In this document: in pieces, positions 34,202 through 45,292 of the stretch
How positions within the stretch are numbered: position 1 is the first letter of the stretch
Layout of the letters: the number at the start of each line of letters is the position of its first letter
Assembly: GCF_026163685.1 (NCBI RefSeq)
Contig: NZ_JAOXSR010000006.1
Coordinates: 124,001 to 188,000, forward strand
DNA from: Oerskovia flava
GTDB taxonomy: Bacteria > Actinomycetota > Actinomycetes > Actinomycetales > Cellulomonadaceae
Length of the DNA: 64,000 nt
Direction: 5' to 3'
Position numbers and translations under genes: made by a program
Notes under the pieces: model-generated
What the model saw: the letters and a program-made list of their open reading frames with translations, nothing else
The model's database searches: none
What the model was told of the DNA's origin: nothing

Positions 34202-35539
34202 TCAGCGCGCCACGTGCCGGCCCGTGCGCACGCCGAAGCGCAGCCTGAAGTGATCGACGGTCTTCGGCAGCGGCGCGTCCGCGAGATACCGCGCCCGCTC
34301 GAACGACAGGTCCGCGCCCGTCGCGACGCCCGCCAGGAGACGGCTCGCGACGAGCAGGACGACGTTGCGGCCCGGGCAGGAGACCGGCCCGGCGCTGAAC
34401 GGGACGAGTCCCCAGTCGGCGTCCGCCCGCCCGTCGAGCCAGGCCTCGGGCGCGAAGTCGTCGGCCACGTCGAGCCGCTCGGCGTCGCGGTGGAAGAACG
34501 AGCTGACGACCACGAACCCGGTGCCGGCAGGCAGGGTCCGTCCGCCCCAGGTCGTCTCACGGGTGCTCTCGCGCAGGATCGCGAGGGTCGTCGGCCACAG
34601 GCGGACGGACTCGAGGACGCACCCGCGGGAGTAGCCGAGCACGGCACGCGGGTCGCCGTCCGCCGCCTCGAGCTCGCCGCGTACGCGCGCGAGCGCGTCC
34701 GGGCGGGACGCCAGGACGGCGAGCGTCCGGTAGACCGCTGCGCCTGCGGCGTCGAACGCGAAGAGCCAGTGGGGGATCTGTCCTGCGGCCTCGATCACGG
34801 AGCCCGTGCGGCGTGCGCGGGCAGCAAGCGTCCCGTCCTCCGCGTCGCTGACGTAGTCCTCGATCAGCGCGTCGAGCTCGGTCCGGAGCCACGGCCGCCG
34901 CGGGCGCAGGAACGCCCAGTTCGCGTCCCGGCGCAGCGCATCGAGGAGCTCGGTGACGCGCTCGTCGTGACGGGCACGCTCACCGAGGGTCAGGGTCCGC
35001 ACCGCCCGCCAGAACGCCCCCGCGAACCGCTCCCAGTCGAGCCCTCCGCCGACCCGGGCGTCCTCGAGCAGCTCGGTGACCTCCCGGTCGACGGCGCGGG
35101 AGAGGAACGCTCCGTCGCTGTGCACGGGCTCGGCCATGTCGAGCGCGGCCTCGTTGAAGGGTCGGCGCTCGGCGCGCTCCTCCGTCGAGGAGATGAGCAC
35201 CCCGTCGGGCTGGAAGTGAGCGAGCGCGGCCCGCTTCTCGGCCGACGCCGGGGTGAACGGGTCCGGCGAGCCGGCGAGCAGCGTCTCGACGTGCTCCGGG
35301 GCGGTGGCGACCACCATCGACCGGGGGCCGAGCCGGAGCTCGAGGGGGGCGCCGTCGTACCGCCCGCGCAGCGACGCCAGGAGGGAACCGCCCGACCGGT
35401 CCACCTGTCGCCGCTCCGCCCACGCCGTGACCCGGGGCCGTCGCACGATCGCCCCCTGGGCGACGAGGGGGAGCAGCACTCCCGTGACGAGCCGAACCGA
35501 CTCGGTCGGTGTCAGGCGGGCGGGGGTGGAGGTGGGCAC
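34202..35539 (-). CDS. Cytochrome P450
   Basis: The 445-aa protein starts at GTG 35539 behind GGGAG. ExxR is at 310-313 (LESVRLWP). Helix I, around 257-270, reads HWLFAFDAAGAAVY. The heme loop is FSAGPVSCPGRN with Cys388 as thiolate ligand. The usual Thr of the A-G-x-D/E-T oxygen-activation motif is Ala here (FDAAG), so it may use peroxide or an unusual proton relay. No ferredoxin or reductase is next to it. It lies upstream of the PAS-ANTAR gene on the same strand. Substrate unknown. Confidence 0.9.
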   Translation of the reverse strand: MPTSTPARLTPTESVRLVTGVLLPLVAQGAIVRRPRVTAWAERRQVDRSGGSLLASLRGRYDGAPLELRLGPRSMVVATAPEHVETLLAGSPDPFTPASAEKRAALAHFQPDGVLISSTEERAERRPFNEAALDMAEPVHSDGAFLSRAVDREVTELLEDARVGGGLDWERFAGAFWRAVRTLTLGERARHDERVTELLDALRRDANWAFLRPRRPWLRTELDALIEDYVSDAEDGTLAARARRTGSVIEAAGQIPHWLFAFDAAGAAVYRTLAVLASRPDALARVRGELEAADGDPRAVLGYSRGCVLESVRLWPTTLAILRESTRETTWGGRTLPAGTGFVVVSSFFHRDAERLDVADDFAPEAWLDGRADADWGLVPFSAGPVSCPGRNVVLLVASRLLAGVATGADLSFERARYLADAPLPKTVDHFRLRFGVRTGRHVAR

Positions 35540-35612
35540 GAGGTCTCCCTGGTGAGGTGGCCGGGTGGTCCTTCCCAGGGTGCGCAGACGCGGGAGGGCT
35601 CGCACGTCGGCC

Positions 35613-37259
35613 TCAGGCGAGGCGCTTCTCGCCCTCGCGCAGCACGCGGAACCACCGGTAGCCGTACCCCTCGAGTGCGATCTCGAGGCGGCCCTCGTCG
35701 TCCAGGACCTGCTCGTCGGCGTCCAGGACGTCCAGGATCCGCGTGCCGGGCGGGACGTCGTCGAGCACGAGCGGGATGCTGCGCCCGTCGGGGGCGAAGT
35801 TGTGCAGCGCGACGATCTGGCCCGTCTCGCCGCGGATCGTGTGGGCGAAGACGCACGGGTGCGGCTGCTCGAGGACGGTCATCTCGCCCCAGCCGATCTC
35901 CGCGGCGTTGCGGTACCGGTGCGCGAGCGCGCTCACGAACCGCAGCAAGGAGTCGGGGTCGTACCGCTGGTCGGCGACGTTCACGTGCGCGGGGCCGAAC
36001 CCGTCGGCGACGACCGGCGCGACCAGGCGCGAGGGGCGCACCGCGGAGAACCCGCCGTTCTTGGTCGCGCTCCACTGCATGGGCGGGCGGACCGCCGAAC
36101 GGCCCGCGACCTCCGGGTTCTCGGCCATGCCGATCTCCTCGCCGTAGTACAGCACCGGGGCGCCGGGCAGCGAGAACATCAGGCTGTAGACCATGCGGAT
36201 CCGGCGTGGGTCACCCTCGAGCATCGAGGGGAGCCGACGGACGATTCCGCGACCGTGGATGCGCATCCGCTCCTCGGGTGCGAACGCGGCGAAGATCTCC
36301 TCCCTCTCGTCCTGCGTGAGCAGGTCGAGCGTCAGCTCGTCGTGGTTGCGCACGAAGTTCGCCCACTGGTTGCCGCGGTCCAGCGCGGGTCGGGCGGCGA
36401 GCGCCTCGGCGAGCGGGCGGGCGTCCTGGCGGGCGAGCGCCAGGTAGAGGCGCTGGTTGCCGAAGAAGTCGAACTGCATCGTCAGCTCGTCGCCGTTCTC
36501 CCCGAAGAAGTCGAGTTGCTCCTCGTAGGGCAGGTTGACCTCGCCGAGCATCATGCCGGAGCCGCTGCGACGGACGATGTCGCGCCGCAGGGAGCGCAGA
36601 TAGGTGTGCTCCCGCGAGCCGCCCGCGTCGATGGTGTGGGGCACCGAGTCGACGCGGAAGCCGTCGACCCCGAGCTCGAGCCAGAACCCGACGACCTTCG
36701 AGATCTCCTCGCGCACCCGCAGCGCGCCCGTATCGAGGTCCGGCTGGTGGCCGTAGAACGAGTGCCGGTAGTACTGCCCGGCCCGCTCGTCGAACGTCCA
36801 GACCCCCTCCTCGACGTCGGGAAACATGTTCGGCGGCTGGTCCTCGGGCGGCTCGTCGGCCCACACGTAGTAGTCGCGGTACGGGCTCGACCGACTCGCG
36901 CGCGCCGCGCGGAACCACGGGTGCTGGTCCGAGGTGTGGTTCACCACCAGGTCGACGATCACGCGCATGCCGCGGTCCTTGGCGGTGCGCACCACCTCGA
37001 CGAAGTCGCCCAGATGCCCGAACCGCGGGTCCACGCCGTAGAAGTCCGCGACGTCGTACCCGTTGTCCTTCCCCGGCGAGGGGTAGAAGGGCATGAGCCA
37101 CAGGCACGTCACGCCCAGCTCGGCGAGGTAGTCCAGCCGGTGGGCGAGACCTTCGAGGTCGCCCGTGCCGTCGTCGTTCCAGTCGAGGTAGGTCTCGACG
37201 TCGAGGCAGTAGACGACGGCGGTCTTCCACCACAGGTCACCCGTATCCGTGATTCTCAT
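35613..37259 (-). CDS. GH13 alpha-glucanotransferase, trehalose-synthase-like
   Basis: This 548-aa GH13 enzyme opens with WWKTAVVYCLDVETYLDWNDDGTGDLEGL. Catalytic residues are Asp204 (DGFRVDSVP, nucleophile), Glu240 (MLGEVNLP, acid/base) and Asp307 (RNHDELTLD). The conserved regions VIVDLVVNHTSDQHPWF and PVLYYGEEIGM are present. Trehalose synthase (maltose glucosyltransferase) is the best fit by length and by NHDELTLDL. But TreS normally has DGFRADAVP and AEANQ, so a related specificity such as an alpha-glucosidase is possible. ATG 37259 was chosen since the frame upstream is antisense to the SDR gene. Confidence 0.82.
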   Translation of the reverse strand: MRITDTGDLWWKTAVVYCLDVETYLDWNDDGTGDLEGLAHRLDYLAELGVTCLWLMPFYPSPGKDNGYDVADFYGVDPRFGHLGDFVEVVRTAKDRGMRVIVDLVVNHTSDQHPWFRAARASRSSPYRDYYVWADEPPEDQPPNMFPDVEEGVWTFDERAGQYYRHSFYGHQPDLDTGALRVREEISKVVGFWLELGVDGFRVDSVPHTIDAGGSREHTYLRSLRRDIVRRSGSGMMLGEVNLPYEEQLDFFGENGDELTMQFDFFGNQRLYLALARQDARPLAEALAARPALDRGNQWANFVRNHDELTLDLLTQDEREEIFAAFAPEERMRIHGRGIVRRLPSMLEGDPRRIRMVYSLMFSLPGAPVLYYGEEIGMAENPEVAGRSAVRPPMQWSATKNGGFSAVRPSRLVAPVVADGFGPAHVNVADQRYDPDSLLRFVSALAHRYRNAAEIGWGEMTVLEQPHPCVFAHTIRGETGQIVALHNFAPDGRSIPLVLDDVPPGTRILDVLDADEQVLDDEGRLEIALEGYGYRWFRVLREGEKRLA

Positions 37260-37385
37260 CTTCTCGACCGTATCGACCCCGCGGGCACCTCGCAGGACGG
37301 CGTGCACCGAGGCGCTCGCGAGATGCGAGCCCCCCGCACCGTGTCCATGGTGGAAGTGATCGTGAACCCACGACAGGAGGACCGC

Positions 37386-38276
37386 ATGACGGACCAGACC
37401 ACACCTCAGGACCCGACCACCCAGCAGCCGGAACCGAAGCAGCCCGCGGACGACCTCGACCCGCCCGGTCGCACCGGCGAGATGTCGCAGGAGCCCGACC
37501 ACGGCGAGTCGACGTACACGGGCTCCGGGCGGCTGGACGGCAAGCGCGCCCTCATCACGGGCGGCGACTCCGGCATCGGCCGCGCGGTCGCGATCGCGTT
37601 CGCCCGCGAAGGCGCCGACGTCGCGATCTCCTACCTTCCCGAGGAGGAGGAGGACGCCCGCACGACCGCCCGCTGGGTCGAGGACGCCGGCCGCAAGGTC
37701 GCGCTCCTCCCGGGGGACATCCGCGACGAGTCGGTGTGCCGGCAGATCGTCGAGGACACCGTCGCGCAGCTGGGCGGCCTCGACGTGCTCGTCAACAACG
37801 CCGCCTACCAGATGTCCCAGGACGACGGCTTGCTCGGCATCACGACCGAGCAGCTCGACCGGGTGCTCAAGACCAACGTCTACGCGCTGTTCTGGATCAC
37901 GCAGGCGGCCGTGCCGCACCTGCCGCGCGGCGGCGCGATCATCAACACCAGCTCGATCCAGGCGACCGACCCCAGCCCGCAGCTCCTCGACTACGCGACG
38001 ACGAAGGCCGCGATCCTCAACTTCACGCAGGGTCTCGCCCAGCAGCTCGCTCCTGAGGGCATCCGGGTCAACGCCGTCGCACCAGGTCCGATCTGGACCC
38101 CCCTCATCCCGGCGACCCTGCCGGACGAGAAGGTCGAGCAGTTCGGCGCGGAGACCCCGCTGGGCCGTGCCGGGCAGCCCGCGGAGCTCGCACCCGCGTA
38201 CGTCTTCTTCGCCTCGCAGGAGTCGAGCTACATCACGGGCGACCGGATCGGTGTGACCGGTGGCCGGCTGGTCTGA
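37386..38276 (+). CDS. Short-chain dehydrogenase/reductase (YghA/YhxC-type)
   Basis: The 296-aa SDR carries a ~45-residue Pro/Gln-rich N-terminal extension. The Rossmann motif ITGGDSGIG is at 57-65, NNAA at 137-140, catalytic Ser190, Tyr203 and Lys207 (DYATTKAA), and the C-terminal YITGDRIGVTGGRLV. The extended N-terminus with RTGEMSQEPDHGESTY is typical of the YghA/general-stress SDR subgroup. ATG 37386 follows CAGGAGGACC. It diverges from the GH13 gene across 126 bp. Substrate unknown. NADP(H) or NAD(H) preference cannot be read with confidence. Confidence 0.92.
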   Translation: MTDQTTPQDPTTQQPEPKQPADDLDPPGRTGEMSQEPDHGESTYTGSGRLDGKRALITGGDSGIGRAVAIAFAREGADVAISYLPEEEEDARTTARWVEDAGRKVALLPGDIRDESVCRQIVEDTVAQLGGLDVLVNNAAYQMSQDDGLLGITTEQLDRVLKTNVYALFWITQAAVPHLPRGGAIINTSSIQATDPSPQLLDYATTKAAILNFTQGLAQQLAPEGIRVNAVAPGPIWTPLIPATLPDEKVEQFGAETPLGRAGQPAELAPAYVFFASQESSYITGDRIGVTGGRLV

Positions 38277-38331
38277 GCGCGCGGCCCCGAGCGGACCCGG
38301 CAGCCCGCCCGGCGGCCCGCCCGACCGGCCG

Positions 38332-38370
38332 TCGTACGGAGGCGGGCCTCACTTGCCCGCCTCCGTACGA
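38332..38370. promoter_or_regulatory. Long perfect palindrome immediately upstream of a TetR gene
   Basis: Arms of 16 bp (38332-38347 and 38355-38370) flank a 7-nt centre (CTCACTT). The right arm ends at TACGAT (38366-38371), a good -10 placed 8 nt before ATG 38379, so the TetR mRNA could be leaderless. The palindrome may be both the TetR operator and the terminator of the upstream SDR gene. Confidence 0.6.
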
Positions 38371-38378
38371 TGGTGCTG

Positions 38379-39039
38379 ATGCCATCGAACGAGCCCGTGC
38401 GTGTCCCCGTGACCGACCCGTCTCCGTCGCAGGTGCGACTCATGGAGTCCGCCGAGCGACTGGTCGGACGCTTCGGTCTCGAGGGCGCCAGCTCCCGGGC
38501 CATCACGCGGGACGCGGGCCACCGCAACCACTCCGCGATCGCCTACTACTTCGGGTCGCGCGAAGGGTTGCTCGACTCGCTGTACCACTGGCGCAGCGCA
38601 CCGATCAACGCCCACCGTGCCCGGATGATCGACGAGCTCGTCGAGGCCGGCGAGGAGCACGACGCGCGGGCGCTCGTGCGGGCGTTCGTCGTCCCGTACG
38701 TCACCGCGATCGAGGCGCTCGCGCCCTCGTCGTGGGCCCGGTTCAACGTCGCGGTCCTCGCCCAGCACCCGCTGGTGTTCATGGACGACGTGACCCGCGA
38801 CATCAAGCGGTACAACGACATCGACGTGCCGCTCAGCACGACGCTGCGCCTGTTCGCCATGATGCGCGAGGTGGCGTGCGACGGCCGGGAACCCGTGGCC
38901 GGGCTGCGGGTCGCGATCGTCGCGCGCTCCATCAACGCGAACCTCGCGGCCTGGGAGACCGGCGTCGAGGCAGGTCACCTCGACCAGGTCCCGCTGTGGG
39001 ACCTCGCCGACGAGGCGATCCATCTCGGCACCATGGCGC

Positions 39040-39050
<11 letters not shown>
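38379..39050 (+). CDS. TetR-family transcriptional regulator
   Basis: The 223-aa protein has an N-terminal helix-turn-helix: VRLMESAERLVGRFGLEGASSRAITRDAGHRNHSAIAYYFGSREGLLDSLY. A larger helical effector domain follows (SRYNDIDVPL-like region near 150). I favour ATG 38379 (MPSNEPVRV) because a TACGAT -10 lies at leaderless distance. ATG 38370 would add three residues. The 3' end overlaps the convergent LPXTG gene by 11 bp. Target genes and ligand are not evident beyond probable autoregulation. Confidence 0.88.
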
Positions 39051-41193
<2,143 letters not shown>

Positions 41194-41313
41194 AGTCGAA
41201 CCGTAAGAGAGAATTCTCAATCCTGCGAGGGCTGGGAGACACCATCGCCACTCGGTCGCGGCGATCCCGCCAAGAAACGCGCCTCATTTCACCCTGCGGC
41301 GCCGGTCGTCGTC

Positions 41314-41736
41314 CTACGCGCTCGCTGCCCGCATCCCCTCGCCGACGACGGTCGCCTCGCCCGCGCCGTCGACCACGATCTCCGTGGACGTCGGGCGGGC
41401 CGGGGTATGCAGGACGACGAGAGTTCGCTCGGTCCCCACCGGCTCGCCGGTGGTCGGTTCCGCCCCGCGCTGACGGATCGACCGCACCACTCCTCGGCTC
41501 CCCTGACCGGTGTAGACCGGCAACGGCACCGGCTCGCGCCGGTGGTGCCCTCGGGTGCGGGGGCGGTCGACGGTCGCGACGAACACGACGATCGCCGCCA
41601 GCGTCATGCCGATGAGCACCCACGCGAGCGCGGGCAGCGCGTAGCCGGCTGCGGCGCCGATCGCCGTACCGGCGGCGACGGCTCCGACGAGCCCGCCGAC
41701 GAGAGATCCGGCGCTCAGCCCGGAGACCTGGCGCAT
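41314..41736 (-). CDS. Small membrane protein, unknown
   Basis: The 140-aa protein starts at ATG 41736 behind GAGGAGGAC. Two adjacent hydrophobic helices (SAGSLVGGLVGAVAAGTAIGAAAGYALPALAWVLIGMTLAAIVVFVATV, about 8-56) are followed by a soluble Arg/Pro-rich tail with RTLVVLHTP and TEIVVDGAGEATVVGEG. I do not recognise a family. It may be a monocistronic gene, with 120 bp to the LPXTG gene. Confidence 0.7.
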   Translation of the reverse strand: MRQVSGLSAGSLVGGLVGAVAAGTAIGAAAGYALPALAWVLIGMTLAAIVVFVATVDRPRTRGHHRREPVPLPVYTGQGSRGVVRSIRQRGAEPTTGEPVGTERTLVVLHTPARPTSTEIVVDGAGEATVVGEGMRAASA

Positions 41737-41932
41737 GCGTCCTCCTCGAGATCTGTCCGGCACCGCGGGGGCACCCGTCCGTTGCTCGTGCGCTGGGGTT
41801 CCCGACGGTCCGGCTGCCGGGCTCGAGGGCGCTCGCACGCACCCCCTGGCTCCCAGAGTGGCACGAGTGGCCCTCCCTCGTCGGGCGAGCGGGCGGTTTC
41901 ACCCCGCCGGGCGTGTCGCGCCGTCGGCGCGC

Positions 41933-41985
41933 CGTGTCACGTCTTGCGTGTCACGTCTTCCGTGTCACGTTTCGCGTGTCATGCC
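41933..41985. repeat. Four tandem copies of a 14-bp unit
   Basis: Units start at 41933, 41947, 41961 and 41975. The consensus is CGTGTCACGTCTTG, the fourth copy diverging after CGTGTCA. They lie just downstream of the EEP-protein stop (41979) and run into its last codons. The remainder of the gap 41737-41932 shows nothing recognisable. Confidence 0.8.
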
Positions 41986-42842
41986 TGCTCGGTACCGAGC
42001 CGAAGAACGACCACGAGCGCGCGATGGTCGGACACCCCGGTGTCGACCGCGACGGCGCCCTCGGCCCGCACCGTGCCGTCACCGAGCACGTGGTCGAGCT
42101 GCCGGTCGGGCGTCGTGACGGGGAAGGTCAGCGCGGTGGCGAGCGGCTCCCAGCCCGTGATCCGTGCCGGGTGCGGCGCCCGGACGTTGAGGTCGCCGAG
42201 CACGACCAGCGGACGCGGTAGGTCGGCGCACGCGCGGGCCAGCCGCTCGAGCTGGACCTCGCCGCGCCCGGCGATGGGGGACAGGTGCGTGGCGACCACG
42301 GTCAGCGGACCGGCGGGGGTGCGCAGGCGGGCCGCGAGCGCCACGCGCGGCTCGTCGGTGAGGATCCGGAAGCGCCACGGTCCGCGACGTCGCAGGTTGA
42401 TCCGGGGGCCGGGCGGGTCGAGGTCGAGGCGCCGGACCCAGTCGGCCGGGTACCGGCTGACGAGCCCGATGCCGTACGCGGGCAGCCAGCCCGAGCCCCA
42501 GGGCGCGGGGGTAGGTCCGCTGCGGTGGCGAGCGCGACCGGCTCGGCCGCTGGGCCGGGTTCGGCGGGCACGGAACCACAGGCCCGGCAGGCCGACGATC
42601 GCCGGGGCGAAGTGGTGGTAGCGCGCCCCGGCGGCGGCGGCCGCGAGCGCCGTGAGGTCGGCGCCGTGCGAGCGGGGCTGGTGACGTTCGGCCTCCTGGA
42701 GCGCCAGGACGTCGGCGTCGAGGTCGGCGACGGCGGCGGCGAGGCGGTCGAGGTCGACCTTCCCGTCGGTGACCGACCGGCCGTGCAGGAGGTTGAAGCT
42801 CGCGAACCGCAGCACGCATGCCGGGTCCGGTGCGGTGCTCAC
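41979..42842 (-). CDS. Endonuclease/exonuclease/phosphatase-fold protein
   Basis: The 287-aa protein starts at GTG 42842. EEP active-site segments appear in order: FASFNLLHG near 12-20, DVLALQEAERHQPRSHG (catalytic Glu), VVATHLSP, PLVVLGDLNVRAP (Asp-Asn) and VSDHRALVVVL (Asp-His). An Arg-rich insertion (about 90-110) separates the second and third motifs. The substrate could be a nucleic acid or a phospholipid/phosphoinositide-type phosphate ester. It has no signal peptide, so cytosolic nuclease or phosphatase activity is likeliest. It follows the aminotransferase on the same strand by 4 bp. Confidence 0.9.
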   Translation of the reverse strand: MSTAPDPACVLRFASFNLLHGRSVTDGKVDLDRLAAAVADLDADVLALQEAERHQPRSHGADLTALAAAAAGARYHHFAPAIVGLPGLWFRARRTRPSGRAGRARHRSGPTPAPWGSGWLPAYGIGLVSRYPADWVRRLDLDPPGPRINLRRRGPWRFRILTDEPRVALAARLRTPAGPLTVVATHLSPIAGRGEVQLERLARACADLPRPLVVLGDLNVRAPHPARITGWEPLATALTFPVTTPDRQLDHVLGDGTVRAEGAVAVDTGVSDHRALVVVLRLGTEQA

Positions 42843-42846
42843 GTGC

Positions 42847-44055
42847 TCACACGCTCCGGCGCCAGGTCACGAGGCGCTCGACGGCCTGGGCGACGAGCGT
42901 GGGGTCGGCCGCGAAGGAGAGGCGGACCCAGTCGTGGCCGTGCACGTCGTCGAAGTCGGTGCCGGGGGTGAGGGCGACGCCCGCCTCGGCGAGGACCCGC
43001 TCGCACCAGGTGACGGAGTCGAGCCCGGAGGCGGAGACGTCGGCGTAGACGTAGAACGCGCCGTCGGCGGGGGCGGTCTGCGTCCACCCGAGGTCGTCGA
43101 GGCGGTTCAGCACGAGCTCGCGGGAGGCGGCGTAGCGGGCGACGTTCTCCGCGGCCGCGGCGTACCCCTCGGGCGAGAACGCGGCGACGCCCGCGTGCTG
43201 GGCGAGCGCGGGCGGGGACAGGGCCACGTTGCCGGCGAGCGCGTCGACGGGCGCGACGAGCTGCTCGGGCAGGAGCAGCCAGCCGAGCCGCCAGCCCGTC
43301 ATCGCCCAGTACTTCGAGAACGAGTTCACGACGACGGCCCCGGAGTCGAGGTGCTCGGCCGCGGTCGCCGCGGCGCCGGCACTCCCACCGGCACCTGAGC
43401 CCGCGCCTGCCCCTGCACCCGAGCCGTAGACGATGCCGTGGTAGATCTCGTCGCTGATGAGGCGAACGTCGTGCTGGGTGCACCAGTCGGCCAGGAGCGC
43501 CAGGTCGCCCGGCGGGATCATCGTCCCGGTCGGGTTGGCGGGGCTGGCGACGACCAGCCCGTCGAGCCCCGCCTCGTAGTACGCCTCCATGAGCTGGGAG
43601 ATCGTGGGCTGGTAGCGGCTCGCAGGGCCGCAGTCGAGCTCGACGACCTCGCAGCCGAGCGCGGTGAGGATGTTGCGGTACGCGGGGTAGCCGGGGCGGG
43701 CGAGCGCGACCCGGTCCCCGACGTCGAACGACGCGAGGAACGCCAGGAGGAAGCCCCCGGACGAGCCGGTCGTGACCGCGACGCGCGCCGGGTCGATCTC
43801 GAGGTCGTACCAGCGCCGGTAGTGCCCGGCGATGGCCTCACGCAGTGCAGGCGCACCCAGCGCCTCGGTGTACCCGAGGTCCCCCGACTCCAGCAGGTCG
43901 ATCGCACGACGGCGCACCACCTCGGACGCACCCGTCGCGGGCTCCCCGACGCACAGGTTGATGATCGACTCGCCCGCGGCGCGGCGCGCGTTGGCCGCCG
44001 CGAGGACCTCCATGACCGCGAACGGAGGGACGTGGGCACGGCGCGAGACCTTCAT
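42847..44055 (-). CDS. PLP-dependent aminotransferase, class I/II
   Basis: The 402-aa fold type I aminotransferase has LCVGEPATGASEVVRRRA, VTTGSSGGFLLAFLA, VASPANPTGTMIPP, LISDEIYHGIVYG, and the PLP lysine in VVNSFSKYWAMTGWRLGWL, with RLSFA near the C-terminus binding the carboxylate. ATG 44055 sits after GGGGGGATG. A longer frame has no site. A low-complexity Gly/Ala/Ser insertion of about 25 residues lies between DEIYHGIVYG and the PLP-lysine strand, unusual for the family. The amino donor and acceptor cannot be assigned. Confidence 0.92.
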   Translation of the reverse strand: MKVSRRAHVPPFAVMEVLAAANARRAAGESIINLCVGEPATGASEVVRRRAIDLLESGDLGYTEALGAPALREAIAGHYRRWYDLEIDPARVAVTTGSSGGFLLAFLASFDVGDRVALARPGYPAYRNILTALGCEVVELDCGPASRYQPTISQLMEAYYEAGLDGLVVASPANPTGTMIPPGDLALLADWCTQHDVRLISDEIYHGIVYGSGAGAGAGSGAGGSAGAAATAAEHLDSGAVVVNSFSKYWAMTGWRLGWLLLPEQLVAPVDALAGNVALSPPALAQHAGVAAFSPEGYAAAAENVARYAASRELVLNRLDDLGWTQTAPADGAFYVYADVSASGLDSVTWCERVLAEAGVALTPGTDFDDVHGHDWVRLSFAADPTLVAQAVERLVTWRRSV

Positions 44056-44128
44056 CCCCCCATCATGCCCGTCGGGATACATCGTTCGCCCGATCCGCCG
44101 GGGCGCCCGCCCTGCTGGGATGGTGCTC

Positions 44129-44680
44129 ATGAGCGAGCACTTCCGTCCGGTCCGGGGGATCGAGGCCCTGTGGCGCGGCGCGTTCGGCGTCGAGCACGGC
44201 GGGCACCGGTGGGTCGTCGGCGTCGACTTCCTCGACTGGGACGAGCGGGTCCGGCTCTACCGCGACGGCATCCCCGTCGACGAGCAGCGGACACGGGCGT
44301 CGTTCGAGCTCGGCGACGGCGCCCGGCTCGAGGCACGGGTCGGCACGTACGGCATGCGGTACGTCCGGGTCGTCGACGACGAGGGCGCCCGCGACGTCGC
44401 GCCCCTGCCCGGCACGGCCGAGGCCTGGCGCGACCGCATGGATCGCGAGCACCCCGACGCCAGCCGGGCGGCCGACACCCTCTCGTGGGTCGTGCTGGCC
44501 GTCGCGCTCCTCACGCAGGTCCCCCAGCTCCTGCAGCTCGTCACCGGCCTCCTCGGCCACGAGCCGTGGTTCGTCCTGGACCTGCCGCCCACGGTCAACA
44601 CCGTCCTGACCGTCCTCGGCCTCGCCGCCGCGCTGGACCGCGGCCTGCGGCGCCGCCACCACCCGATCATCGACGCGTGA
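44129..44680 (+). CDS. Unknown membrane-anchored protein
   Basis: The 183-aa protein starts at ATG 44129 (MSEHF). An ATG nine bases upstream is possible. The N-terminal ~105 residues are soluble, rich in acidic and Arg residues, with strand-like segments (RWVVGVDFLDWDERVRLYRDGIPV). A C-terminal hairpin of two hydrophobic helices follows (WVVLAVALLTQVPQLLQLVTGLL and PPTVNTVLTVLGLAAAL). I do not recognise a family. It diverges from the aminotransferase. Confidence 0.7.
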   Translation: MSEHFRPVRGIEALWRGAFGVEHGGHRWVVGVDFLDWDERVRLYRDGIPVDEQRTRASFELGDGARLEARVGTYGMRYVRVVDDEGARDVAPLPGTAEAWRDRMDREHPDASRAADTLSWVVLAVALLTQVPQLLQLVTGLLGHEPWFVLDLPPTVNTVLTVLGLAAALDRGLRRRHHPIIDA

Positions 44681-44702
44681 GCGGCGGCGCCGACGAGCCG
44701 GC

Positions 44703-45236
44703 TCAGGCCCGCGCCGCGAGCTCCGCGCGCACGTGCTCGACGACGCCGTCCGCCGCGGCCTCGACCTCGGCGAGGCAGACCTCGAAGTCCTCCGGGCCGC
44801 CGTACCAGGGGTCGGCGATGTCGAGCACGTGCTCGGGGGAGCCGGGTGCGACGGTCGGCGCCGCGGGGTCGAACGACCTGTACATCCGCACACGACCATT
44901 CGGTACACCCTCAGGAGTGCCGTCCGTCAGGCGTCGTAGTGCCCGGGCGTGCTGCGACGTCATGGCGAGGACGAGGTCGTGGGAGACGACGTCGCTCGGA
45001 CGCACCTGGCGTGCACGGTGCGTCCCGTCGACGACGTGGCCGTGCTCGGCGAGCACCGCCCGCGCCCGGGGGTCGATCGGGTTGCCGTGCTCCTCACCGC
45101 TGATCCCGGTGGAGTCGACGACGACCCGGTCGCCCAGCCCGGCGGCCTCGAACCTCTCCCGCAGGACGACCTCCGCCATCGGGGACCGGCAGATGTTGCC
45201 CGTGCACACGGTCATGACCCGGAACTGATCGCTCAT
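44703..45236 (-). CDS. Low-molecular-weight protein-tyrosine phosphatase
   Basis: The 177-aa protein has the signature CTGNICRSP with nucleophile Cys11 and Arg17, and the general-acid DPWY loop (IADPWYGG). It is shaped like the arsenate-reductase/LMW-PTP family, so protein-tyrosine or small-molecule phosphate hydrolysis. ATG 45236 begins MSDQFRVMTVC. Family members of this length in actinobacteria (for example M. tuberculosis PtpA) are usually cytosolic or secreted without a signal. It is 56 bp from the CsoR-family gene on the same strand. Confidence 0.93.
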   Translation of the reverse strand: MSDQFRVMTVCTGNICRSPMAEVVLRERFEAAGLGDRVVVDSTGISGEEHGNPIDPRARAVLAEHGHVVDGTHRARQVRPSDVVSHDLVLAMTSQHARALRRLTDGTPEGVPNGRVRMYRSFDPAAPTVAPGSPEHVLDIADPWYGGPEDFEVCLAEVEAAADGVVEHVRAELAARA

Positions 45237-45292
45237 GGCGCCATTGTGCCCGTCGACGTGACCGGCGTCCGCTCGGCCGCCTGCCCGGGCGC

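Noticed and set aside
35565-37385. N-terminal two thirds of a 903-codon plus-strand frame ending in the SDR gene
   Set aside because: Only the part from ATG 37386 is the SDR. The rest is antisense to the GH13 gene.
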